A DNA stretch of 64,000 nucleotides from CALCHA01 sp035548175 (GTDB lineage: Bacteria > Planctomycetota > Phycisphaerae > WQYP01), in contig DASZTO010000079.1 of assembly GCA_035548175.1 (NCBI GenBank), forward strand, positions 62,001 through 126,000. The letters run 5' to 3'. Below are positions 19,066-26,844 of this stretch, piece by piece. The notes under the pieces are model-generated. The model made no database searches. It worked only from the letters and a program-made list of their open reading frames with translations, and was not told the origin of the DNA. How positions within the stretch are numbered: position 1 is the first letter of the stretch; every line of letters begins with the position of its first letter. A program made the translations under genes and the position numbers.

Positions 19066-20433
19066 TCAAATCCGGTACTTTTTGCGGCGTCGCCAGAGTG
19101 TGGCGGTGTCGATGCCCAGGGTGGCGGCGGCGTCTTCGAGGGATTTGGTCTGGGCGAGCACGCGGCGGATGTAGAGTTCTTCGAGCTTGTCGAGGGTGAT
19201 CAGTGGGGCGTCGGCGGAGAGGGGGTCCATGACAATGGGGGCGCCCAGCGAGCCGGGCAGCAGTTCTGGGGTGACGGTGTCGGTGGCGGCGAGGATGGCG
19301 CAGCGTTCGATGACGTTGCGGAGTTCGCGAATGTTGCCGGGCCATTGGTGCGCGCGCAGGACGTTGGCGGCTTCGGGGGAGAAGCCCAGGACTTTTTTGG
19401 GTTTGTTGCGGGTGAAGAAGGCGAGCATGCGCTCGGCCATCGGCACGATGTCGTCCTTGCGGTCGCGCAGCGGGGGCAGCTCGATCTGGATGACGTTGAG
19501 GCGGTAAAGGAGGTCTTCACGGAAGCGTCCGTCGGCGACGGCTCTTTCGAGGTTCACGTTGGTGGCGGTGATGACGCGGATGTCGGCCTTGCGCGTGACC
19601 TGCTCGCCGACGCGCTCGTATTCGCGGTCCTGGATGAAGCGCAGGAGCTTGGGCTGGATGGACACCGGCAGGTCGCCGATTTCGTCGAGGAAGAGGGTGC
19701 CGCCGTCGCAGGCGGCGATGCGGCCGGGGTTGTCGCGGAGGGCGGAGGTGAAGGAGCCCTTGATGTGGCCGAAGAGTTCGGATTCGAGGAGTTCGGGCGA
19801 GAGCGAGGGACAGGCGACGGTGGCGAGGGGGTGGTCCTTGCGGGCGGACCAGTTGTGGATGGCCCGCACGAGGACGCCCTTGCCGGTGCCGGATTCGCCG
19901 CGGATGAGGACGGTGGCGTCGGTGGTGGCGACCTGCTGGGCGAGGTGGATGGCGCGCTGCATGGCGGGGGAGGTGGTGGAGGCGAAATCGGTTTCGGGGG
20001 GGGCGTTGGCGGCGGAATCCTGGAGGGTGGCGACTTTCTGTTCGAGCCGGCGCAGCTCGGCGATGCGGCGGGTGACGAGTTTGACCTGGGCGGGGGTGAA
20101 GGGCTTGGGGAGATAGTCGGCGGCGCCGGCGCGCATGGCCTGGATGGCGGTGTCGATGGAGGCATAGGCGGTGATGACGACGATTTTCATCCAGGGGGAC
20201 TGGGCGAGAAGCTGGGGGACCAGGTCGAGGCCGCGCTGGGCGCCGAGGCGCAGATCGACGAAGGCGAGATCGAAGGAGCGGCGGGCGGCTTCGGCGAGGG
20301 CGTCGGCGGGGTTGGAGACGGCGGTGACGTGGTGGTGCTCGTCCTCGAGGCAGAAGGCGAGGGTCTTGCGGATGTTGATCTCATCGTCGACGACGAGGAT
20401 CGAGAGGGTGAGTGGCGGCGAGGCCTCGCTCAT
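19066..20433 (-). CDS. NtrC-family sigma54-type response regulator
   Basis: A 455-residue regulator from an ATG at 20433. The receiver domain has acidic pair D16-D17, phospho-acceptor D60 (FVDLRLG) and the conserved Lys in YLPKPF near 110. The AAA+ domain has Walker A GESGTGKG at 179-186 and Walker B GGTLFLDEIGDLP, with the R-finger region RFREDLLYRLNV. A C-terminal Fis-type helix-turn-helix (EDAAATLGIDTATLWRRRKK) binds DNA. The loop that contacts sigma54 reads GSFTSA at 226-231 instead of the consensus GAFTGA, which may weaken or alter sigma54 activation. It starts a same-strand series with the GT41 enzyme, kinase and TPR genes, so the kinase is its likely partner. Confidence 0.95.
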   Translation of the reverse strand: MSEASPPLTLSILVVDDEINIRKTLAFCLEDEHHHVTAVSNPADALAEAARRSFDLAFVDLRLGAQRGLDLVPQLLAQSPWMKIVVITAYASIDTAIQAMRAGAADYLPKPFTPAQVKLVTRRIAELRRLEQKVATLQDSAANAPPETDFASTTSPAMQRAIHLAQQVATTDATVLIRGESGTGKGVLVRAIHNWSARKDHPLATVACPSLSPELLESELFGHIKGSFTSALRDNPGRIAACDGGTLFLDEIGDLPVSIQPKLLRFIQDREYERVGEQVTRKADIRVITATNVNLERAVADGRFREDLLYRLNVIQIELPPLRDRKDDIVPMAERMLAFFTRNKPKKVLGFSPEAANVLRAHQWPGNIRELRNVIERCAILAATDTVTPELLPGSLGAPIVMDPLSADAPLITLDKLEELYIRRVLAQTKSLEDAAATLGIDTATLWRRRKKYRI

Positions 20434-20573
20434 ATTTCGCACAAACCTATGAGAGAAGGATTAGGGAGGGGAGATATAGCACAAGTGGACGGCCTAGGCA
20501 AGCATTTTGGCAATTTGGCGAAGATGGCTAAATGGCGAAGCGTCATGGGCGGTCGAGAAGCCTCGCTATATTC

Positions 20574-22862
20574 TCATCCGCCCGGCGGCACGGTGGGTCG
20601 CGCGGCGACCGGTATCAGCGCCTCAGTATCGATGGGCTGTTGGCCCTGGGCGCGACGGAAATCGTTGAGCGGCTGGAATTTGTCTTTCAGCGCCATCCAC
20701 GGGACCAGCTCGACATGGCCATCGTAAAAGGCCACCAGGATGCCTGTGGGGGTCGTCGGGCGGGGGCGCTCGTACAGGAGAACCATGTTGTTGTCGGAGG
20801 TGGAAGGCATGCCTGTGCCGAGGTAAACGAAGTCGCAATGGCCGGCGAGGGCGGCGCTGAGGGCGGCGGGGGCCATGGCGGTGATCTGGTCGGGCGTGAG
20901 CGGAGGGGTGCTGCTGCCGGTGAGCAGGAGGGCTTTTGGAGGCAGATCGCCGGAGGCAAGGAGGGGAGCGAGGCTGTCGGGGAATTGATCCATGTGCTGA
21001 TTGGCGTAGAGGATGCAGGCGGTGGCGATGGAACGGGCGTTGGCGGCATCGGCGGAGCGGCGGGCGGCTTCCGCGGATTGGGAGAGCGACGGTCCCACGA
21101 AGGCCGAGGCCAGACCGGCGATCAGCGTACTGGCGGCGAGTTGCCTGCTGGCCATGAGCTGGGCGCCGGGGAAGGCGCAGCGGAGGACCCAGTGAGCGCC
21201 CTGCTGGTCGGTCCATGCGGCGGAGATGCCGGGGGAGAGGAAGGGTGTGGCGGCGTCGGCGGAGGGGAGCAGGCCGGGGGGCACTTTGAGGTGGATCATG
21301 GCGCCGGCGGTGGGCAAGAGGTCATGTGCGGCGGCGGCGATATCGGGGTAATCGCGGCGGGCGTCGAGGTAGCCCAGGGAGAACAGCTCGTCGGGGAAGG
21401 GCTTCCGGAGGGCCGCGAAGATGGGGTTGCCGGCGAGTGTACCGGTGGGGGTGGCCTGGGACTGAAGCTGGAGCTGCCGCAGGACGGCGGGGAGTCGGCG
21501 GACTTTGGTGAGCAGGAGGTTGTCTTGCCAGAGGGCGTAGCCGATTTCCAGATCGCCCATGCGGACCGTTTTCACCTGCGCGCCGGGCAGCATGACCTTG
21601 GCAAATCGGAAGGGGCCGGGGTTGGGGAAGCGGCGTTCGAGGGTGGCGAGGGCGGGGGCAAAGTGCTGGGGGTCGCGGATTTTCAGGATGACGACCAGCG
21701 GCGGAGGTGCGCCGTCCGGGAGCGGGGAGCGATAGGTGATCAGGGCGTTGCCGATGGAAGCGAGGAGGTCTTTTTCCAGGTCGACGCCTGCGCGTTGGCG
21801 GAACGCCTGGAGCAGGGAGGCGTATTGGGCGGGGAGGCTCGGATCGATTTTGGGCAAGGCGGCCTGAAGGTCGTCGAGGAGGCCGGGGAGGTCGAGCGCG
21901 CGGAGGTCGGCGTCGAGGGCGTCGTTGGGGATGAGGCGGATGGTCTGGGCGTCGAAGGGGGGTGGGGCGGCGAGGCGCAGGAGGCCGGGAAGCGGGCGGG
22001 GGGCGGAGAGTCCGAGGTTGGTGAACTGGAGCCAGTTTTTGCCATCGAAGCCGGCCTGGAAGCCGAGCTGGGAGATATCGGCGAGGCCGGTGGCGGCATA
22101 GAGTGCGTTGAAGCTGTGCTGGGCGCCGGCGAGGTTGTGAGCGGCGAGGTATTGATTGAGCGCCGCGAGGAGGCCATGGATATCGATGTAAGCGGCGAGG
22201 GCGGGGGTGGGCGGTGCGGCGGAAGCGGCGGGGGCGGGCAGATGCAGGGCCTGGGCGAAGTGGGGATCGCGCGCCAGGGATTGCGGCGGCGTGTGGAGGA
22301 GGCCGGCGGCGGGGAATCCGAAGGCGATGGCGACGGCGTGGGCTTCGGCGGCGACGGTGGGTTTGAGGGGCGAATCGGGCAGGCTTTGGGCGAAGCGATC
22401 GAGGAGTCGCGCGAGGGCCGGAGCCTCGGGGCCGGCGTCGCACAGGATGCCGATGCGCACCGGCGGTCCGGCCTCGTTGGGGGGTGCGGCTGAGAGGAAC
22501 AGCGCGGTGGGATGGCGCCACAGCGGCCCGAGGACGGAAGCGGCAAATTGCAGTTGCGCGGCAGTGTCGGGGTTGGGCGAGGCGCGCTGGAGGGCATCGG
22601 GCAGGCCGGCGAAAAACGCGGGCAGGGAAGAGGCGTCGAGGAAGCCTTTGAGGTTGGAGTGGGCGTATGCGTCGGCGAGGGGCTGGGCGCCGGCCCATCC
22701 GAGATAGGCGAGCGTTCCGGCGGGGACGCGGTCGGCGAGGGGAGCGGACGGGTCGGGCAGGCTGGCCATTGCGGGCGTGGTGGAAAAAGCGGTCGCGAGC
22801 ACCTGCAGGACAACAGCCGCCACAATCCCCCGCAGCGATCGCCATCGCTCGCGCATGCGCAT
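20574..22862 (-). CDS. Secreted protein with H-X9-DG-type C-terminus
   Basis: A 762-residue exported protein of unknown function, with a signal peptide ending near TTPAMA. The N-terminal PAGTLAYLGWAGAQ segment resembles planctomycetal secreted proteins of the DUF3352 kind, where PxxTxxYxxW marks the first strand. Near residue 600 there is a pilin-like ARSIATACILYANQHMDQFP segment, and near the end comes GILVAFYDGHVELVPW, matching the H-X9-DG region of planctomycetal DUF1559 proteins, though without a true N-terminal pilin helix. A TATCTT box lies upstream at 22885-22890, divergent from the Lgt-like gene. It is transcribed toward the NtrC gene, with 131 bases between. Confidence 0.75.
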   Translation of the reverse strand: MRMRERWRSLRGIVAAVVLQVLATAFSTTPAMASLPDPSAPLADRVPAGTLAYLGWAGAQPLADAYAHSNLKGFLDASSLPAFFAGLPDALQRASPNPDTAAQLQFAASVLGPLWRHPTALFLSAAPPNEAGPPVRIGILCDAGPEAPALARLLDRFAQSLPDSPLKPTVAAEAHAVAIAFGFPAAGLLHTPPQSLARDPHFAQALHLPAPAASAAPPTPALAAYIDIHGLLAALNQYLAAHNLAGAQHSFNALYAATGLADISQLGFQAGFDGKNWLQFTNLGLSAPRPLPGLLRLAAPPPFDAQTIRLIPNDALDADLRALDLPGLLDDLQAALPKIDPSLPAQYASLLQAFRQRAGVDLEKDLLASIGNALITYRSPLPDGAPPPLVVILKIRDPQHFAPALATLERRFPNPGPFRFAKVMLPGAQVKTVRMGDLEIGYALWQDNLLLTKVRRLPAVLRQLQLQSQATPTGTLAGNPIFAALRKPFPDELFSLGYLDARRDYPDIAAAAHDLLPTAGAMIHLKVPPGLLPSADAATPFLSPGISAAWTDQQGAHWVLRCAFPGAQLMASRQLAASTLIAGLASAFVGPSLSQSAEAARRSADAANARSIATACILYANQHMDQFPDSLAPLLASGDLPPKALLLTGSSTPPLTPDQITAMAPAALSAALAGHCDFVYLGTGMPSTSDNNMVLLYERPRPTTPTGILVAFYDGHVELVPWMALKDKFQPLNDFRRAQGQQPIDTEALIPVAARPTVPPGG

Positions 22863-22920
22863 CTCCGACTCTTTTGCGTGTAAGATAGCCGCCGGGGATC
22901 ACCAAGGGAAAGGAAGAAGC

Positions 22921-23718
22921 GTGCAGTTTCCTTACTATTTTCACGTGTTGGGGATGCGGGTGCATCCGCATCCGGTGATGGAGGGGACGGCGTATGTGGT
23001 GGGCGCGGCGTTGCGCGTGGCGATCGGGCAGTGGCGCGGGAAGGAGGCGCAAGGCGAGCGCAGCACCGAGGCGCGTTTGTGGCAGATTGCCGGGGCGGTG
23101 ATCGGGGCGCTGGTGGGGGCGAAGCTGCTGGCGTGGGCGGAGAATTGGCGGCAGGTGGTGCACGCGTCGGCGACGCTGGGGCTGGAGGCGTGGATCGGCG
23201 GCAAGACGATCGTGGGCGGGCTGGCGGGCGGATGGGCGGGCGTCGAGATTGCCAAGAGGTTGACGGGGGTGAAGGAGCGGACGGGGGATTTGTGGGTGTA
23301 TCCGCTGTGCGTGTCGATGGCGATCGGGCGGGTGGGGTGTTTTTTGACCGGGTTAAGCGATGACACGTATGGGACAGCGACGGGGTTGCCGTGGGGAGTG
23401 GATTTCGGGGATGGGATTCGGCGGCACCCGACGCAGTTGTACGAAAGCGTGTTCATGCTTTTGCTGGCGGGCGGGCTGGCGCTGTGGCAGTGGCGGAGCG
23501 GGATCGGCTGGCGGACGGGCCGGGTGTTCCGGTGGTTCATGCTGTGGTATTGCGCGTGGCGGTTTTGCGTGGAGTTCATCAAGCCGACGGACAAGTGGAT
23601 CGGGGGGTTGAGCGTGATACAGGTGTTCAGTGTGGGGGTGTGCGTGTTTTGTACGTGGCGGTTGTGGCGCGAGCGGGAAGGACGAGAGGCCGCGGCGGTG
23701 GTGGGGGTGGAGGCATGA
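22921..23718 (+). CDS. Non-canonical Lgt-like membrane transferase
   Basis: A 265-residue polytopic protein. The GTG start at 22921 follows AAAGGAAG. It has the general outline of prolipoprotein diacylglyceryl transferase: an N-terminal PYYFHVLG, several membrane helices, a GG/GRxG segment and RRHPTQLYE near 168-176. The residues essential in E. coli Lgt are not conserved. The FHGG loop reads TIVGGLAGG near 97-104, and the signature GRxGNFxNxE is replaced by GRVGCFLTGLSDD at 136-148. It is therefore a divergent paralogue that may transfer or modify another lipid-linked group. It overlaps the next gene by four bases (ATGA) and is followed by a radical SAM gene, which suggests a joint pathway. 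Confidence 0.82.
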   Translation: MQFPYYFHVLGMRVHPHPVMEGTAYVVGAALRVAIGQWRGKEAQGERSTEARLWQIAGAVIGALVGAKLLAWAENWRQVVHASATLGLEAWIGGKTIVGGLAGGWAGVEIAKRLTGVKERTGDLWVYPLCVSMAIGRVGCFLTGLSDDTYGTATGLPWGVDFGDGIRRHPTQLYESVFMLLLAGGLALWQWRSGIGWRTGRVFRWFMLWYCAWRFCVEFIKPTDKWIGGLSVIQVFSVGVCVFCTWRLWREREGREAAAVVGVEA

Positions 23719-24167
23719 GCGAGCGAACACCGTTGGCGTATTGGGGTGGGCGGCAGGGCAGGAGATGGCGGCGGCTGGACGCCTATTTCGTGGCGTCGGC
23801 GGCGTCCCTGGCGGCGCTGTTCTTGGTTGCGGCGGTTTTGACGCGGGTGCTGGGGTCGCCGCGGGAACTTGAATTTTCGGCGTGGGGCATGTGGTTGATC
23901 GGAGTGGGATTCTCACTGCTGGCGGCGGCGATTTCGACGGTGATGCTGACGTTAGCGGTGCTGGTTCGTCGCTGGTTTCAGCCGGATTTAGCCTTTCGTT
24001 CCGTGCGTATGGCGGTAGTCGCAGGCATCGTCCAGGCGCTGGTTCTGGCGGGAGTGGTGGGACTGATGGAGGTGCACGTGATTCCGGACCATCCGGAATG
24101 GTTATGGGGATACTTTGCGGTGTATCCTGTTCTTGCGATGCCGGTGTTGACGCGAAGAGGGAGCTGA
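23715..24167 (+). CDS. Four-helix membrane protein, unknown
   Basis: A 150-residue integral membrane protein with hydrophobic helices near residues 24-46, 55-84, 97-117 and 128-145, and a basic N-terminus (GGRQGRRWRR). Its ATG overlaps the stop of the Lgt-like gene, so it is translationally coupled. The family is not recognised. A His-containing loop, MEVHVIPDHPEW, precedes the last helix and might bind metal. Codons end mostly in G, as in its two neighbours, which sets this trio apart from the C-ending genes nearby. It probably acts with the Lgt-like protein in the membrane; no direct evidence shows how. Confidence 0.7.
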   Translation: MSERTPLAYWGGRQGRRWRRLDAYFVASAASLAALFLVAAVLTRVLGSPRELEFSAWGMWLIGVGFSLLAAAISTVMLTLAVLVRRWFQPDLAFRSVRMAVVAGIVQALVLAGVVGLMEVHVIPDHPEWLWGYFAVYPVLAMPVLTRRGS

Positions 24168-24269
24168 GGATTCAGCGTTTTTGTGGATGCGCGTCCTGGG
24201 TTGCCCAGGGATTACGATCCCTGGGCTTGGCGGAAGAATAGGGCGTTGCTTTTTTGGCGGGAGCGCAAC

Positions 24270-25694
24270 ATGGCGGATCGGCCGTACATTTTTTATGAGC
24301 TGACGAACTCCGTGTGTCCGCATTGTTTGCGGAAGGTGGAGGCGAAGATCGTGGTGCAGGACGGGTGCGTGTACATGCACAAGTGGTGTCCGGCGCACAA
24401 GCTGATGAAGGTGCTGATTTCCACCGACGCGTCGTATTTCAGGCAGCAGCGGGATTTTTTGAAGCCGGGGCAGATGCCGCGGCGGTTCAACACGCCGATC
24501 AAGTATGGGTGTCCGTTTGATTGCGGGTTGTGTCCGGATCACGAGCAGCATTCGTGTTTGACGCTGCTGGAGATCACGGACATGTGCAATTTGCGGTGTC
24601 CGGTGTGTTACAGCGACAGCGGCCCGCATCGGCCGACGCATCGGAGCATGGAGCAGATCGCGTTCATGCTGGAGGCGATCGTGCGGAACGAGGGGGAGCC
24701 GGACGTGGTGCAGATCAGCGGCGGGGAGCCGACGATTCATCCGGAGTTCTGGCAGGTGCTGGAGCTGGCGAAGAGCAAGGCGGGGGGGGCGATCAAGCAT
24801 CTGATGCTCAACACGAACGGGGTGAAGATTGCGCGGGAGGCGGATTTCGCGAAGAAGCTGGCGGCGTATATGCCGGGGTTCGAGGTGTATCTGCAGTTTG
24901 ACTCGCTGCGGGCGGATGCGCTGGTGACGCTGCGTGGGGAAGATTTGCGGGAGGTGCGGCTGCGGGCGCTGGAGCGGCTGAACGAGCACAACGTGTCGAC
25001 GACGCTGGTGGTGACGCTGCAGCGCGGGGTGAACGAGGATCAGATTGGAGAGATCATCGATTTCGCGCTCAAGCAGAAGTGCGTGCGCGGGGTCACGTTT
25101 CAGCCGGTGCAGGTGGCGGGGCGGCTGGATGCGTTTGATCCGGAGAAGGATCGGTTGACGCTGTCGGAAGTGCGGCGGCGGATTTTGGAGCAGTCGCCGG
25201 TGTTTTTGCCGGAGGACATCATTCCGGTGCCGTGCCATCCGGATTGCCTGGCGATGGCGTATGCATTGAAGATGGGGGAGGGGTGTGTGACGCCGTTGAC
25301 GCGGCTGATGGATCCGAAGCTGCTGCTGTCGGGGGAGGGCAACACGATCGTGTACGAGCGGAACAAAGGCGTGCGCGAGCAGATTTTCAAAGCATTTTCG
25401 ACCGGGCATTCGCCGGGCAGCGGGGCGTTGGCGCTTAAGCATTTGCTGTGCTGTTTGCCGGAGATTCAGGTGCCGGAGGAGATCGGGTACAGCAATCTGT
25501 TTCGGGTCATCATTATGAAGTTCATGGATGCGTGGGACATGGACGTGCGGAGCGTGAAGAAGACGTGCGTGCACATTGCGCATCCGGACGGGCGGATCAT
25601 TCCGTTTGATACGTTCAACTTGTTTTATCGGGACGGTCGGGAGGCGTCGTTGGCGCGGCAGGAGCTGGTGGGGATGACGGTGTCTGGGCGTTGA
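24270..25694 (+). CDS. Class-D radical SAM enzyme (Tes/MJ0619-like)
   Basis: A 474-residue enzyme. The ATG at 24270 follows GGGAG; a GTG at 24183 would add 29 residues. The N-terminal zinc-type motif is SVCPHC (16-19) with HKWCPAH (38-43). A second Cys-rich stretch, YGCPFDCGLCPDHEQHSC (79-96), leads into the radical SAM site CNLRCPVC (C106, C110, C113), followed by the QISGGEPTIHPEF strand. This is the architecture of archaeal MJ0619 and tetraether synthase (Tes), which form or methylate unactivated carbons of lipids or cofactors. The bacterial members are mostly uncharacterised. It lies 102 bases after two membrane-protein genes in the same direction, one of them Lgt-like, so a lipid substrate is plausible. 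Confidence 0.9.
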   Translation: MADRPYIFYELTNSVCPHCLRKVEAKIVVQDGCVYMHKWCPAHKLMKVLISTDASYFRQQRDFLKPGQMPRRFNTPIKYGCPFDCGLCPDHEQHSCLTLLEITDMCNLRCPVCYSDSGPHRPTHRSMEQIAFMLEAIVRNEGEPDVVQISGGEPTIHPEFWQVLELAKSKAGGAIKHLMLNTNGVKIAREADFAKKLAAYMPGFEVYLQFDSLRADALVTLRGEDLREVRLRALERLNEHNVSTTLVVTLQRGVNEDQIGEIIDFALKQKCVRGVTFQPVQVAGRLDAFDPEKDRLTLSEVRRRILEQSPVFLPEDIIPVPCHPDCLAMAYALKMGEGCVTPLTRLMDPKLLLSGEGNTIVYERNKGVREQIFKAFSTGHSPGSGALALKHLLCCLPEIQVPEEIGYSNLFRVIIMKFMDAWDMDVRSVKKTCVHIAHPDGRIIPFDTFNLFYRDGREASLARQELVGMTVSGR

Positions 25695-25799
25695 GGGAAG
25701 GGGGGTTGCGCGGAATTCGCTTGACGCGCGGGCGGTTTTGGCAATTATTCGCAGTATGGCGTGGGAATGGACTCGCGCTCCGATTGAAAGGAAACCCGT

Positions 25800-25943
25800 A
25801 TGCGCACCGCTCTGTTGATGGCAATTGTTTCGGCGTTCCTGCTGTCGCTGACGGCCTGTGGGGGCGGATCAAGCGAGACGCACAGCGTGATTCCGGGCGA
25901 GTCGGCGGGCGGACCGCCGCCCCTGAGCCAGCCGGCGAAATAA
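25800..25943 (+). CDS. Very small lipoprotein (47 aa)
   Basis: A 47-residue lipoprotein with an AAAGGAAA ribosome site seven bases before the ATG. A short basic start and hydrophobic core (LLMAIVSAFLLSL) end in the lipobox LTAC, with the acylated Cys at residue 20. The mature peptide is only 27 residues, GGGSSETHSV and a Pro-rich tail. It is followed 21 bases later by a strong terminator, so it forms a one-gene transcription unit. Such short lipoproteins with a free tail are often missed. The function is unknown. Confidence 0.75.
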   Translation: MRTALLMAIVSAFLLSLTACGGGSSETHSVIPGESAGGPPPLSQPAK

Positions 25944-25964
25944 GGCCAGCAGGTTGAACATTTC

Positions 25965-26006
25965 CGGCCACGCCCGGCGCATGCGCGGCGGGCGTGGCCG
26001 TTTTTT
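25965..26006 (+). terminator. Rho-independent terminator
   Basis: A 16-base stem with a single G/G mismatch and an ATGC loop (left arm 25965-25980, right arm 25985-26000) is followed by six T. It closes the small lipoprotein unit and insulates the sigma-factor promoter downstream. Confidence 0.9.
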
Positions 26007-26069
26007 GCGGCGAAGATTGCGGCTGCGTTGCATTTCGATTTTCAACATTCGAGAATGCAGGCCGCGGCT

Positions 26070-26097
26070 GGAACTTTTTTTTGTCACGCCCGTCAAA
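26070..26097 (+). promoter_or_regulatory. Candidate ECF-type promoter
   Basis: GGAACTT (26070-26076), a 15-base spacer and GTCAAA (26092-26097) resemble the ECF sigma promoter pattern GGAACTT-N15/16-GTCnAA. It sits directly before the sigma-factor gene, as expected for autoregulation. The -10 overlaps the AAAGGA ribosome-site candidate, which leaves a very short leader. Confidence 0.45.
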
Positions 26098-26110
26098 GGA
26101 TATTGCACCG

Positions 26111-26797
26111 GTGGAACGGCCACTGGCCACAACTTCGTCGGACCGGGCCGCGGGCGCGTCGAATGCGCCGCCGGCCGCGGCCGCCGCGCCGTCGGACGAC
26201 CATTTGGTTGCGCAGCTGAAGCGGGGCAACGTGGCGGCGATGGAAGGCCTCGTCCTGAAATATCAGGATCGCCTGTTTGGCTGCGTCTACCGGATCGTGG
26301 GGCACCCCGACGACGCCGCGGACCTCGTGCAGGAAACCTTCGTGCGCCTGCTGCAGAACATCCACAAATTCGAGGGCAAGTCGGCCCTCTACACCTGGCT
26401 GTTCCGCATTGCGGTGAACCTGGCGCTGACGCAGCGGCGCGCCGGCCGGTATCGCGCGGCGGTGAGCCTCGATCACCAGCCCGACGAGGCCGCCGATCTG
26501 AACCGCCAGGCCGCGCCCCTCCGCCGGCTGGCGCAGGACCGCGAGGCGGACCCGGCGGCGGCGGCGGCGTTGCGGCTGGACCACGAGCGGGTGCTGGCGG
26601 CCCTGGGTCGTCTGGATCCGGAGTTCCGCGCGGTGATCATTCTGCGCGATGTGGAAGATTGTGATTACGAGCAGATGGCGCAGGTGCTCGAGGTGCCGGT
26701 GGGCACGATCAAATCGCGGCTGTTCCGGGCCCGCAGCGCGCTGCGCGAGGCGGTCAATGCGCTGGCGGCCGCGGGAGCGCCGCCGGCCTCTGCGTGA
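26111..26797 (+). CDS. RpoE-like ECF sigma factor
   Basis: A 228-residue sigma-70 family protein of the ECF group. The GTG at 26111 is chosen because AAAGGA lies ten bases upstream and earlier codons fall in the terminator region. After a 30-residue Ala-rich leader, region 2 shows DHLVAQLKRGNVAAMEGLV and the -10 recognition helix HPDDAADLVQETFVRLLQN. Region 4 shows LDPEFRAVIILRDVEDCDYE and the helix-turn-helix MAQVLEVPVGTIKSRLFRAR. It directs RNA polymerase to stress-type promoters. The next gene, 47 bases downstream, has anti-sigma features. A sequence matching ECF promoters lies just upstream. Confidence 0.93.
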   Translation: MERPLATTSSDRAAGASNAPPAAAAAPSDDHLVAQLKRGNVAAMEGLVLKYQDRLFGCVYRIVGHPDDAADLVQETFVRLLQNIHKFEGKSALYTWLFRIAVNLALTQRRAGRYRAAVSLDHQPDEAADLNRQAAPLRRLAQDREADPAAAAALRLDHERVLAALGRLDPEFRAVIILRDVEDCDYEQMAQVLEVPVGTIKSRLFRARSALREAVNALAAAGAPPASA

Positions 26798-26844
26798 GGG
26801 GCGTTTCCTGAGGTTTTTTGTATCGCGTCTTTGTGCTGATCCCG

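Noticed and set aside
20501..20530. Sigma54 promoter (TTGGCAATTTGGC) near the NtrC-type gene
   Set aside because: The GG and GC elements are seven bases apart instead of ten, and the orientation points away from the regulator gene.
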